Positions 25,353 through 36,300 of a DNA stretch of 64,000 nucleotides are shown piece after piece. The notes under the pieces are model-generated. The model did not search any database. It was not told the origin of the DNA and saw only the letters and a program-made list of their open reading frames with translations. This stretch comes from Clostridium yunnanense (lineage in GTDB: Bacteria; Bacillota; Clostridia; Clostridiales; Clostridiaceae). Position 1 is the stretch's first letter; each line of letters opens with the position of its first letter. The translations under genes and the position numbers were made by a program. The stretch is taken from positions 310,001-374,000 of the forward strand of contig NZ_JAENHN010000010.1 in NCBI RefSeq assembly GCF_016595795.1. Direction: 5' to 3'.

Positions 25353-26195
25353 TTGGAAAAAGCCATAATTTTTAATATACAAAGGTACAGCTTGCATGAT
25401 GGTGGGGGAATAAGGACTGTTGTATTCTTCAAAGGATGCCCTCTTAAATGTCCTTGGTGCTCAAACCCTGAATCTCAGAAGTTTAAATTAGAGATAATGA
25501 GGAAACCTAATCTATGTATAAAATGTAGCAGTGACAGCTGTGCTAAGTGTACTATTAGTCCAGACAAATGCCCAACTACAGCCTTAGCCTATATAGGCAA
25601 GGAATACACAGTAGAAGAAGTAGTTAATGAAGTTAAAAAGGATATAGTGTTTTATGATACTTCTGAAGGTGGAGTAACTTTATCCGGTGGTGAAGTTTTA
25701 GCACAAACAAAGTTTGCATTAGCACTACTTAAAAGATTAAAGGAATTCTCAATTAACACAGCGATAGAAACCTCGGGGCAGGGAGATACTGAAAAACTTT
25801 TAGAGCTAGCAAAATATTTGGATTTAATACTATTTGATCTTAAGATAATGGATAAAGAAAAGGCAAAGGATATATTAGGAGCAGATATAAATATTATCAA
25901 AAATAATATGAGGGAACTGGTAAAAGAGAAACATCAAGTCATACCGAGAATACCTTTGATTCCTTGTTATACTATGGATTATGATAATATATCTGGAATC
26001 ATAGCTTTTGTAAAAGAGCTTGGTCTAAAAGAGATTCATATACTTCCCTTTCATCAATACGGAAGCAAGAAGTATGAATATTTAGGTAAAGACTACAGCT
26101 TATTAAATATAAAACCTCCAACAGAGGAAGAGGTAAATGCTATAAAGCTTAAGATGGAACATGAAGGACTTAGGGTATTTATTGGTGGAAGATAA
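25353..26195 (+). CDS. pflC: glycyl radical enzyme activase (PflC type, radical SAM)
   Basis: The protein is 280 residues. The radical SAM cluster motif is CPLKCPWC (Cys29, Cys33, Cys36). A ferredoxin-like insert follows with CIKCSSDSCAKC and a fourth group at PDKCP, for extra Fe-S clusters as in most dehydratase activases. TLSGGEVLAQ binds S-adenosylmethionine. It abstracts hydrogen from Gly739 of the upstream enzyme to create the glycyl radical. I favour TTG 25353, five bases after GGAGTGG, over GTG 25344, which overlaps that site. The two genes are 11 bases apart and clearly one operon. Confidence 0.92.
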   Translation: MEKAIIFNIQRYSLHDGGGIRTVVFFKGCPLKCPWCSNPESQKFKLEIMRKPNLCIKCSSDSCAKCTISPDKCPTTALAYIGKEYTVEEVVNEVKKDIVFYDTSEGGVTLSGGEVLAQTKFALALLKRLKEFSINTAIETSGQGDTEKLLELAKYLDLILFDLKIMDKEKAKDILGADINIIKNNMRELVKEKHQVIPRIPLIPCYTMDYDNISGIIAFVKELGLKEIHILPFHQYGSKKYEYLGKDYSLLNIKPPTEEEVNAIKLKMEHEGLRVFIGGR

Positions 26196-26520
26196 AGCTT
26201 TAAAAGTATGCTTCGAAACAATTAATAACTTATGAAAGAGTAAACTACTTCAAGCCTTAAATTAAAACAGAGCCTGAGTATTTAAAAATATAAAATTTAT
26301 AAATATACAAAAAGATATCTATATAAAAATTTAAAATTAAAACTATTTACCTTTTTAAAAATTTAAATAGTTAAAAAGTTATGCGTATAATGGGCTTTCA
26401 AGAGAATTATATGTTAATGCTTCTTTATTTTTGAAGTGAGAGGTAAGTAAAAAAAATGCATAAATATAAAAGCTATTTATATTAACTTAAAACAGTAAGA
26501 GAGTGAATGGAGGAATTGAA
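26196..26520. other. AT-rich intergenic stretch
   Basis: No gene is visible. TATAAT at 26386-26391, preceded by TGCG, may be the -10 box for the downstream SDR. No good -35 box, hairpin or repeat is evident. Confidence 0.4.
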
Positions 26521-27387
26521 ATGAAAAAGATTTTATTAACAGGTGGAAACGGATTTTTTGGAACAAGACTAGCAGATTTTTATAAAGGAAAGTATGAAGT
26601 AATAGTAACAGATAAGGATGATTTAGATATAGTTAATGAAGAAGAGGTTGTAAATGCTTTTAAGGAAATGAAGCCTGACTTTGTAATTCATGCTGCTGCT
26701 ATTGCCGTTACTGATTTTTGCAACAAGCATCCAGAACTTGCTTATAAGATTAATGTTCAAGGAGCTATAAATGTAGCTAAAGCCTGCAAAGAAGTAGGAG
26801 CTAAGATGGTATTCATAAGCTCAGAGCAAGTATTCAATGGAAATGATAATAGAGGACCTTTCAACGAAGAAAGCACTCCAGTACCTAACACAGTTTATGG
26901 TGAAAATAAACTTGAAGCTGAAAAGCTTATTAAAGAAATACTTGATGAGGTTTGGGTATTAAGATTTACATGGCAGTTTGGTCTTCCTCAAAGAGGCTTC
27001 AATATGGCGTCAAATATCCTATGGGATACAATGACTGCTATAATGAAGGGAGAAAAGATAATAGCTCCAACAAATGAATTCAGAGGAATGACTTATGTTT
27101 ATGAACTAATAGAACAGTTTGATAAGATCTTTGAGATTCCTTACGATACTTACCATGTAGGAAGTGTAAATAATTTAAGCAGATATGATGTTGCTAAGTT
27201 CATAATAAAACAATTAGGTCTTGAATATAGAACTAATGAATTACTTGAAGCAGATACAGAAAAATATAGTGATAATCCAAGAGACGTAAGATTAGATACA
27301 AGTAAGCTTGCTAAGTTTGGGATAAAGTTTGGTACCACAGAAGAAGGCATTATTAGATGCTTGAATGAGTTTAAGATTAAGTTGTAG
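26521..27387 (+). CDS. RmlD-like extended SDR (NAD(P)-dependent)
   Basis: The protein is 288 residues. It has an extended-SDR nucleotide site, LLTGGNGFFG, then HAAAIAVTDFC, the active-site Ser in FISSEQVF, and YGENK (Tyr-x-x-x-Lys). It resembles dTDP-4-dehydrorhamnose reductases and related sugar-nucleotide reductases, but no other rhamnose-nucleotide genes are nearby, so the substrate may differ. ATG 26521 follows GGAGGAA by 5 bases. It may be functionally linked to the glycyl radical enzyme upstream or simply a neighbour; a 325-base gap with a possible promoter separates them. Confidence 0.85.
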   Translation: MKKILLTGGNGFFGTRLADFYKGKYEVIVTDKDDLDIVNEEEVVNAFKEMKPDFVIHAAAIAVTDFCNKHPELAYKINVQGAINVAKACKEVGAKMVFISSEQVFNGNDNRGPFNEESTPVPNTVYGENKLEAEKLIKEILDEVWVLRFTWQFGLPQRGFNMASNILWDTMTAIMKGEKIIAPTNEFRGMTYVYELIEQFDKIFEIPYDTYHVGSVNNLSRYDVAKFIIKQLGLEYRTNELLEADTEKYSDNPRDVRLDTSKLAKFGIKFGTTEEGIIRCLNEFKIKL

Positions 27388-27486
27388 GATGCGTTTATAA
27401 GTTTAAAATTTATGTATCCTCACCCTGATACCTGATGAGCCTCACAAAATAAAAAATAGATAAAATAGCATAATTAAGTTGGAACT

Positions 27487-27521
27487 AAAACTCGGTGAAG
27501 AATATTACTTCAGCGAGTTTT
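27487..27521 (+). terminator. terminator hairpin
   Basis: AAAACTCGGTGAAG pairs with CTTCAGCGAGTTTT with one mismatch and a 7-base loop; T-rich tail is short. Confidence 0.7.
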
Positions 27522-27612
27522 AATATAATATTATTGTAGCATTATATAATTGATGTTAATATTTAAATTAGGATTTCATGGACAGTAACTTATAAATATA
27601 AGGGGTGAATTT

Positions 27613-27951
27613 ATGTTAATATGGAAAGGATACGGTTTTTTAGCATTTTTATTTTTTTTAACGAGTTTTTTAATAGTTGAACTTGCTGTTGGAGAAACAT
27701 TTTATAGAGCTCATAGATGGCTAGATTTTTTTGCATTTGTTATTACTGCGTTATTTTGTTATTTCGTTGGAAAAAAGTTAAACAACAATAAGGGAAAAGT
27801 ATACATAGATAAAAAAACAGGAGAAGAGGTTTTGATAAAGACAACTCATTCGCTTTTCTTTATTAAAATGGAGTATTGGGGATTTATATTTTTAGTAATA
27901 GGATTTATATATTTATTTCTATATCTTCAAGTTGATAAGTTGATTCACTAG
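27613..27951 (+). CDS. small membrane protein, first of two tandem paralogues
   Basis: The protein is 112 residues with two or three hydrophobic segments near residues 8-26, 37-55 and 85-105. It shares with the next gene the pattern MLIW(K/R)GYGFL, CYFVGK, DK..GEEV and FIKMEYWGFI. These resemble small membrane proteins of unknown role found in many bacteria. GGGGTGA precedes the ATG. Function unknown. Confidence 0.8.
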   Translation: MLIWKGYGFLAFLFFLTSFLIVELAVGETFYRAHRWLDFFAFVITALFCYFVGKKLNNNKGKVYIDKKTGEEVLIKTTHSLFFIKMEYWGFIFLVIGFIYLFLYLQVDKLIH

Positions 27952-28047
27952 AGAGAGGTAGATACAGAGTATTTTTGCATAAGAAATATAATAATTTTAA
28001 TAAGAATGTACAAGTAGTAGATAATTAGCATTGTGGGGGAAGAATTT

Positions 28048-28365
28048 ATGTTAATTTGGAGAGGTTATGGTTTTTTAACAATTATATTAGCAGGGATAAG
28101 CTTCGTATTAGTTGAGCTTGTTGTTGGTAAGGAATTTTATAATACACACAATTGGGTTCATATGGTTGGGTATATTATTACTGGAGTATTATGCTATTTT
28201 GTAGGGAAAAATTTGAACAAGAATACAGATAAAGTGTATGTTGACAAGGAAAGTGGTAAAGAAGTTATAGTTAGAAATTCGCATTCCTTTATATTTATAA
28301 AAATGGAATATTGGGGATTTATTTATCCGATAGTAGGGATAATTAATTTGTTCATGGGTAAGTAA
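28048..28365 (+). CDS. small membrane protein, second tandem paralogue
   Basis: The protein is 105 residues from ATG 28048, which follows GGGGGA; the frame from 28033 is not needed. It is a clear duplicate of the gene 97 bases upstream, with the same MLIWRGYGFL start and FIKMEYWGFI. Both genes are followed by one terminator and are probably co-transcribed. No function can be given. Confidence 0.8.
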   Translation: MLIWRGYGFLTIILAGISFVLVELVVGKEFYNTHNWVHMVGYIITGVLCYFVGKNLNKNTDKVYVDKESGKEVIVRNSHSFIFIKMEYWGFIYPIVGIINLFMGK

Positions 28366-28443
28366 ATACCATAGCTCTATTGCTAGAACTTGACAATTAT
28401 TTTGTCTATACAAAATATGGAATTAGAATAGTATAATTATGAG

Positions 28444-28479
28444 ACTGCTCCTAAGCGATGAGTTTGGGGCAGTTTTTTT
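28444..28479 (+). terminator. rho-independent terminator
   Basis: ACTGCTCC pairs with GGGGCAGT (one T-G pair), 14-base loop, seven T. It closes the paralogue pair. Confidence 0.85.
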
Positions 28480-28532
28480 GTTGCGTTCATAATAAATAGT
28501 TCCTATGAGAATAATTACAAGTTTTTGTATTA

Positions 28533-28541
28533 TGGTATAAT
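28533..28541 (+). promoter_or_regulatory. extended -10 promoter of the lipoprotein gene
   Basis: TGGTATAAT precedes the lipoprotein start by 112 bases; no clear -35 box. Confidence 0.4.
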
Positions 28542-28653
28542 TTTCCTAAGAGTGTAAGGATGACTTGGATTCTTGATTAAATACTAGGCTATATATAATG
28601 AAATGAGTTTATAATGAAGTATCAAAAAGGGTATGAAGTAAGAGGAGATTTTT

Positions 28654-29208
28654 ATGAAAATAGGTAAACAGAGTTATTTAATAGTAATATTATCATTAAT
28701 AGTATTACTGATTTCTGCTTGTAGTAACCCTAAAAGTAACGACAATGAAGTGGCTGAAAATGAAATTCCCAAATTAACTGTAAAAATTGGTGATATGGAT
28801 TTTTCATCAAATGTAATTTCAAAAAGGATACAGAAAATTGATAAAGAGAATACTGAGGTATTTCAAAATATCATAAAAAATGATAGTATTTCGTATTTTT
28901 CACTTGGAACGACTGTAAAACTGCAATTAGCTAATAAAGATTCAACAAGTTATAAGTTGTTAGATTATGTGCTTAGAGAAGATGGAACTCTTAAGTTTAG
29001 TGGATCAACTATAAAAGAAACTGAGGGTAAGTTTGATAAAGGAATTAATTCATTTACTTTTGATGAGAATTTAGCGATTAAGCTTAGTTCAAGCTCGAAG
29101 AACTTCGAACAAGGTAAGATAATAAGAGGATTTAAACTTATATATAATTGGAAGGACAAGATGTATGAATATGATTTTGTCATTAGGACGGATGATAGTA
29201 GAAAATAA
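28654..29208 (+). CDS. putative lipoprotein
   Basis: The protein is 184 residues with a lipoprotein signal ending LLISAC (Cys23), so it should be anchored to the outer face of the membrane. The mature part is soluble and not recognised; segments VKIGDMDFSSNVISKRI and GKIIRGFKLIYNWKDKMYEY suggest a beta-rich fold. AGAGGAG lies 7 bases before the ATG. No operon partner is evident. Confidence 0.8.
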   Translation: MKIGKQSYLIVILSLIVLLISACSNPKSNDNEVAENEIPKLTVKIGDMDFSSNVISKRIQKIDKENTEVFQNIIKNDSISYFSLGTTVKLQLANKDSTSYKLLDYVLREDGTLKFSGSTIKETEGKFDKGINSFTFDENLAIKLSSSSKNFEQGKIIRGFKLIYNWKDKMYEYDFVIRTDDSRK

Positions 29209-29290
29209 AATATAATTGATATATATATGCCGAATTATAGAATAACAGTATTTAATTTGGTAAAATATTAATAATAGAGGGAGTGATAGA

Positions 29291-30139
29291 ATGGATATTA
29301 ATTTTGATGATAGAATGATTCTTGACCCTAAAAATGATGTCGTGTTCCAAAAGATATTTGGAAGTCCTGAAAATGAAGATATATTGATAAGTTTCTTAAA
29401 TGCTATCTTAGAAAAAACGGAAAAAGAAAAGATAAAGAATATTGAATACGTAGATACAAAGCTATCAGATATTGAAGCCGTTGATGATAAAATAGGCATA
29501 TTAGATGTAAGAGTTATAACAGAAAAAGGAATTCACATAAATGTAGAAATTCAGCTTATAAATAGATATAACATGATAAATAGGACTCTCTTCTATTGGT
29601 CTAGACTATATTCAAGCCAGATAAAAAGAGGAGAAAACTATAAAGATCTTAATAAAACTATAACAATCAATATACTTAATTTTAATTATATTGATAGTAA
29701 TAAATATCACACAACATATCATTTGTATGAAGATGATGAGAAGATAATTTTATCAGATATATTGGAGATACATTTTGTAGAATTACCCAAGTTTCTAGAT
29801 GAACAACCAAAACTAAATAACAGCTTAAATAAGTGGCTTGCATTTTTAACTAAACCTGAAAAAGAAGTAATGGAGGTGGTGGAAATGGGAGAACCTGCAA
29901 TAAAAAGAGCTATAACTGTTTTAGATATGCTAAGTAGAGATCCTGAAACTGTAAGGCTTGCAGAGCTTAGAATGAAAAAGATACTGGACGAGAAGAGTAT
30001 GATAGAAGGTGCAAAGGATGAAAGAAATAAGGAAATTGCAAAAAATGCTTTGCGCAAAGGAGCAGATATTTCTTTTGTAATGGATATAACAGGGCTGAGT
30101 GAAGATGAAGTAAGAAAGCTAAAAAATGAAATGTTTTAA
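29291..30139 (+). CDS. Rpn-family (PD-(D/E)XK) recombination-promoting nuclease/putative transposase
   Basis: The protein is 282 residues. The N-terminal domain has the family's start DPKNDVVFQKIFG, then GILDVRV (Asp72) and NVEIQL (Glu86, Gln88), which form the PD-(D/E)XK catalytic core with the E-x-Q variant. INRTLFYWSRLYSSQ also matches. Rpn proteins are DNA endonucleases that promote recA-independent recombination, and many are phase-variable or defence-linked. The C-terminus ends MDITGLSEDEVRKLK, the usual tail. GAGGGAGTG precedes the ATG. It stands alone before a terminator. Confidence 0.88.
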   Translation: MDINFDDRMILDPKNDVVFQKIFGSPENEDILISFLNAILEKTEKEKIKNIEYVDTKLSDIEAVDDKIGILDVRVITEKGIHINVEIQLINRYNMINRTLFYWSRLYSSQIKRGENYKDLNKTITINILNFNYIDSNKYHTTYHLYEDDEKIILSDILEIHFVELPKFLDEQPKLNNSLNKWLAFLTKPEKEVMEVVEMGEPAIKRAITVLDMLSRDPETVRLAELRMKKILDEKSMIEGAKDERNKEIAKNALRKGADISFVMDITGLSEDEVRKLKNEMF

Positions 30140-30193
30140 TAAAGTTATCGTACCAAACAGTATCTATATGAAAATAACAATATTAGTATAAGG

Positions 30194-30227
30194 CTGTCCT
30201 AAGCTATTAGCTTAAGGCAGTTTTTTT
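30194..30227 (+). terminator. rho-independent terminator
   Basis: CTGTCCTAAGC pairs with GCTTAAGGCAG (one mismatch and one T-G pair), followed by seven T. The hairpin resembles the one at 28444 in its CTG...CAG base and tail. Confidence 0.82.
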
Positions 30228-30389
30228 GCTATGTTCTAAAATATGCTAAAGTTGATTTTCTAAGATTTGATATCAATTATTATGTAATATTGGTTGAAAA
30301 TAAATATTATTACTGATAATATTTAAATGTAATATTTTTGAAAAGGAGGATAGTTAATAAATTAATTGAAAATATTGTAGGGGGATTTT

Positions 30390-33300
30390 ATGAAAAAAAT
30401 TAAGGTGGTTTTGAGAAGCTTTATTGCTTTACTTTTGGTCACGATTTTTACTGCTATTTCTGTGTCAGAAACAGTTTTAGCGTTTGAAGCTAGTGACTTA
30501 ATTGAGTTAAAGCTTAGTTATGAAGCAAAAAATATATATGTAGGAGATAAGATTGAATTAGCTACATATGGGATATACAAAGAAAATACTATTCCATTAA
30601 AAGAAAACGTTACCTATGAATCAAGTAATAATAATGTTTTCTCAATAAAAGACGAAAAATTAATAGCCTTAAACACAGGTATGGCTACACTAACAGCATA
30701 TTATAAAGACAAAAAAGTTAGTCAGCTTATAGTTGTAAAAGATTTAAAGGCTATGGAAGATAAGCTAAAGGCTGGAGACATAAATGTCAAGTTGAACTGG
30801 AAGAGAGAACCTAATAGTATAAAACTACAATGGGATAAAGTAGATTCCATGAACTCATATACTATTTCCAAAAGAGTAGTAGGGGAAGAACCGTATAAAG
30901 TAATTGTAGATAAAGCTGAAGGTAATGAGTTTATAGATAATGACGTGATTAGAGATAATGAATATGAATATCAAGTATCACTTATAGATAAAAATGATGC
31001 TAAGTATCCTATGAATGACTTCAAGGTTCCAATATACCATGAGGAAAAAAATCAAGAGATCAAACAAGAGGATAGGAAACAAATTGTAACAACACATGAA
31101 AATCCAGTAGTGATTAATGAGAATAATGCAAATCCAAATAAAAATGTTAATGCAAATAATACAAAAGTTGATGAAAACACTACTAAGCCTAGTACAGTTC
31201 AGCTTAGCGAAGAAGAGTATCAAAAATTGTTACAACAATTAAAAGATCAGCAAGCAAAAGCTGAGCAAGAAGAAAAAGATAAAACCTTTCAACTTGTTTC
31301 AGAAGACTTATATGGTTTAGAGGATTTAATAGTAGTAAATAAAGATAATACTGAAGTTATAAACAAAGAATTAACCTTAAGATATTACTATGATAACAGT
31401 ATTAAGATAGATGAAAGTAAGCTAACTATATATTCAATGAATGATAAAGGTTTACTTACAGAACTTGAAGGGGTTAAGCTAGATGCTGCAACCAAAAAGA
31501 TAACCTTTTTGGTTAAAGAAGCTGGCATCTATATGATAAAGGAAAGAGTTACTCAGCAAGAGATAATAACCTATGAAGATCCAAAAGATGATGGTACAAA
31601 AGACTCACAGGGAGATAGTAATACTCCTAAAGGATCAGAAACAAAAAATGGAGAAGATGCGACTAAAGATACAAATGCTGCAGGACAAGCTGGTACTCAA
31701 AAAGATGATGCCACTAACATTAACCAGCAACAGATACCTAATAATGCCACTTCAAAAGGCACTAACACTGAAGGACAAGTTGTAGATAATAAAACTTTAA
31801 ATACAGGAAGCGATAATAAAAATCAAAGTGAAGCTTCAAGTAATAACACTGCAACTAATCCATCAAAGCAAGAAGAAAATAAAGATGTTGTAAATAAGGT
31901 AAATATAACTGATGAATTTATAGAGAGTTCTCTAGATAAAGAAATTAAAATAGATAAACAATATTTAGAGAAGCATAACAATAATATAACCTTTAAATAC
32001 CTTATAGATAAAGCTAGTAGTATAAATCCAGATAACTTAGCTATATATACCTTGAATGAAAGCAAGGTTTTGCAAGCAGTAGGAAAAGAACTAAAATTAG
32101 ATAAAGATAAAACTTTATTAAATATAACTTTAGAAAAAGAAGGAACATATTTAATTAAGGACAAGACCTTGATTAACTCAAATACTGAAATAAGTAAGGA
32201 CAATGAGCAGCAAGTAAACGATAGTAATAAGGATACGAATAAAGCTCCAGAAAATAGCAGTGAAAATAAGCCCGTGGAAAACAATAACAATACGCCAACT
32301 GTGCCAAAAGATACAGCCACAGAACCAAAAACAGATAATGGTACAGTTAGTGAAGGTGGTTCAAAAGAAAACACAAATGACAACACTAATAATGAACAAA
32401 ACAATCCAAATCAAGGACAGCCTGCAAAAGAAGAAAATAAAAATTTAACTTCGAATGAAGGGAAATTCAACCTTGCTGTTGCTGGAATACTTAGCGAAGT
32501 AAGTGCAATAGAAAAAGAAAAAGTTAATGATTATATCAACAATATACCAAAGGAGAATGGTATTTGGATTCCAGAAAAAGACAGGCAATTTGTTGTTAAC
32601 ATCATTAACTTTATAGCTAATAAAAAATACTATGTTAACGAGAAAGGATTTCTAAAGGCAGTTGAGCAAGGAATTATTTATTCAACTAAATCGGAAATCT
32701 ATTCTAAATTGATAGACCAGCTTATAAGTGGTAATAAAAGAATTATATTAAGTAAAGATAGAGGCTTTGCTTATTATGATGAAGAAGATGGTTTAATAAA
32801 GAAGAGTCAATTTAATGAAGAAGAAAGCTATAGCTTAGAAACTGAAGGTAATAGGTTACTTATCTTAAATTCTAAGATTTTCGAAGAATTAGAGAACGGT
32901 AAGCTAAGCAATGAACTGGCTTTAAAGCTTTTAAACCAATTAGATGAAAAATCAAAGGAAATTAATTCAGATATAATAAAGGAATTAGAGAGTAAGGCAG
33001 TTAAGCCAAGGATAAAGGTTGTAACAAAGGTAGCTTTATATGCATCAATAGGTACTCCTGTATCAGTACAAATGGCTCAAGGAAATGCTGTATACACAGG
33101 ACCAGATACTGTGAACTATGCTAATATAGGTAGCGTAGATACTAACGAATGGGTAACTGGAATGGGAGTTGAAAAAGGATGGCTTTATATCGAGTATAGT
33201 ACATCTAACGGTCCTAAAAGAGGATTTGTTCCACTTACTAGTGTAAGAGATTACGAGAGCATATTTCAAAGTACAGGAACACTAACTTATACTGGATATA

Positions 33301-36300
33301 GTGATGGCTTATCTAGTGACACAACAGTATATTCAGGTCCTGGAACAAATTATGTTCCTATTGGAAGTATATATAAAGGTGAAGGAATAACAGTATTTAA
33401 TAAAACTCAAAATGGTTATGTTTATGTAGAATATAGTAGTAGTTCAGGTACTAAGAGAGGATTTGTACCAGCAAGTCTTCTTTTAGGTTTAGGTAGAAAA
33501 AGAGGAACATTAGCATCAGCACTACAAAATACGGCTATATATTCAGGTCCTGGTACTGATGGCGCTTATGTCTCAATAGGTTCAGTGAATTATAATGAGT
33601 TTGTAATACTATTGGAATGGAATGATAACTGGCATTATGTAGAGTATAATACAACGTCAGGAAGAAAACGTGGATATACAAACAGAAATAATATAGGATA
33701 TATCGCTAATTTATCCGATGCTGGATATATAAAAGATATGCAATATGTAGGTGTATCAAGTGCAGATCAGACTACCTATACTGGACCGTATTCAACTTAT
33801 GCCACTATGGGAAGTATAGGGAACCAAGAGAGAGTATGGGTACTTGTACCTAATGATGCAGGATATGCATATGTTGAGTATGGAACTTCAAGTGGACTTA
33901 AAAGAGGATATGTACCGGCAAATACTATCACTCAAGCTCCTACAATAGTTTTACCTACAATTTCAGATTCTGCAGTGAGTATAGCTGACCACTGGCAAAG
34001 TGGTAAAGGTAGAACTATAAATGCATATAAGATAGGCAGTGGTAATAAGGTACTTGTAGGGGTTTTTGAAGTTCATGGCTTTGAAGATGCTTGGGCAGCA
34101 GATGGAGAGGAACTAGTTAAGATAGCGACAAAGCTCATATATGATGTTGCAAATACTTCAAGAACTAACGGCGGTCTAAATGGTTGGACTGTATATATAA
34201 TTCCTTATGCAAATCCAGATGGACTTATAGATGGATTAACTAAGGATGGCCCAGGTAGAACTACTATAAAAGAAAGAATTGATTTAAATAGATCATTCCC
34301 AGCTGGATTCCAGGTATTGACTAGTTCAAGAAACAATACAGGTAATACTAGTTTAATACCACCTGAAGCAAAAGGCTTGTATAATTTTATAACTAATGTA
34401 AAGAAAACTGCCAATGAAATGGTAGTGCTAGATGTCCATGGATGGGAAAATACAACAATAGGAAATAGTGAGATTGGTGGATATTTTGATAGAGAATTTG
34501 GATTTGCTCATAAAGGTGATTTAGGTGGACAAGGATATTTTTCAGCATGGGCACAGTCAATAGGAGCAAAAGCAACCTTAGTAGAATTGCCTTGGCCTAA
34601 TAGTGTTCAAGACATTATTAATAGAGGATATGCTCAAAAGGTATCAAATGCTTTTGTAAATATAATTAAGAGCAATAAGACTAATGATCCTATAAACGGA
34701 CCTATATGTTATAAAGCACATGTTCAAAATATAGGTTGGCAGAATTACGTAACAGAAGGTCAAGTTGCTGGAACAACAGGTCAAGGACTTAGAGTAGAAG
34801 CGATAAATATCAATAAGGGAAGCCTAATTCCAGGTGCTAGAATAAAATATCAAGTACATGTACAAAACATTGGATGGATGGATTATGTATATGATGGTGG
34901 TGATGCTGGAACAACTGGACGTGATTTAAGAATAGAAGCTATGAGAATGCAATTGGAAGGTGCCCCAGAAGGCTATCATATAGAATATCAAGCTCATGTT
35001 CAAGATATTGGGTGGATGAATCCAGTAAGAGATGGAGAGATTGCAGGTACTACAGGACAGGGGAAAAGAATAGAAGCTTTTAAAGTAAATATTGTGAAAA
35101 ACCTACCATCTAGGATGAATATTGATGCGCCAACAGAGGGACAAGCTATAAACAACGATTTATATGTGTATGGATGGTCGTTAAATCAAAGTGGTGTAAA
35201 ACAAGCAAAGGTATATATTGATGGTAATTTTGTTGGTGATGCAGGTATAGGTTTAATAAGGACAGATGTAAAAAGTGTATTCCCGCAATATGATAATTCA
35301 GATAAGAGTGGTTTTGGCTATATGCTGAATGTAAATAAATTATCATTAGGAAATCACAATATAAGAATAGAATCAATAGGGAATGATAATGGTACATTAA
35401 GCCAAAGTAGGAATTTTAGTGTATCAAGATTACCATCAATTACGCAGATTGACAGTATGCCTTATAATAACACTTATAATGATGACTTCAAAGTATCAGG
35501 GTGGGCACTAAATTCATCAGGAGTAAAATCAGTAAGTATACTTGTAGATGGAAACTTTAAAGGATATGCGCTAACAGGTTTATCAAGACCTGATAAAAAA
35601 GGTAGTTATCCAAACTATCCAAATGCAGATACCAGTGGCTTTGATTATACTTTAGGGATATGGGAACTATCAAACGGAGCGCATACAGTTACTGCAATTG
35701 CCACAGGTAATGACGGTAGTACAGCGCAGCATGCAGTAGGCTTTACAGTTAATAAGAGTAATACTGGAAGCATTGATATGCAAATATCAATACTAAAAAG
35801 TTTCTTTGGTGGAGTAATGGATGCAATATCAGAAAACTTCTTAGGTTTATATAAAATGATAAGTAGTCCAATACAGACACTTGTGACTTTAGACTTCTTG
35901 GTAAAGGCTGTAAATGATATAAGTTCACCAGAAGGACAACAGTTAATTAAGATAGTGGGAAGCGAACTTGAGGATATAGCAAATCAGTTTAAAAGTGGAG
36001 ATGCTAATGTAAGAGCTAGATTAGTAGGACGAGCAGTAGGTGAAATATTTATATTCTTTATTGTACCAAAAGGAATAGATTTAGCATTGCCATTATTGAA
36101 AAAAGCCGTAGGCATTACAAAGATTGGCAAAGTAGTTATTGAAAAAGGAGAAAAAGCTGCAATAATTATTGAGGGGGCTGCTGAAGCTGTTGAAGCTTGT
36201 GCTGACACTTGGATATTTGCTAAAGGTACACCTAAACATATATTCTTTGGAGAAATTAATGAGTATGGTGCAGCTACTGGTTGGCATTATGCTAGTGATG

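Noticed and set aside
26521-27387. Assignment as dTDP-4-dehydrorhamnose reductase (rfbD)
   Set aside because: The fold fits but no dTDP-rhamnose genes are nearby and the rhaBA genes at 62332 are catabolic, so only an RmlD-like SDR is called.
31823-32404. 193-residue minus-strand frame rich in Leu, Phe and Ser
   Set aside because: It lies antisense to the low-complexity Asn/Lys/Glu linker of the large toxin; such linkers produce long hydrophobic shadows. It has no ribosome site.
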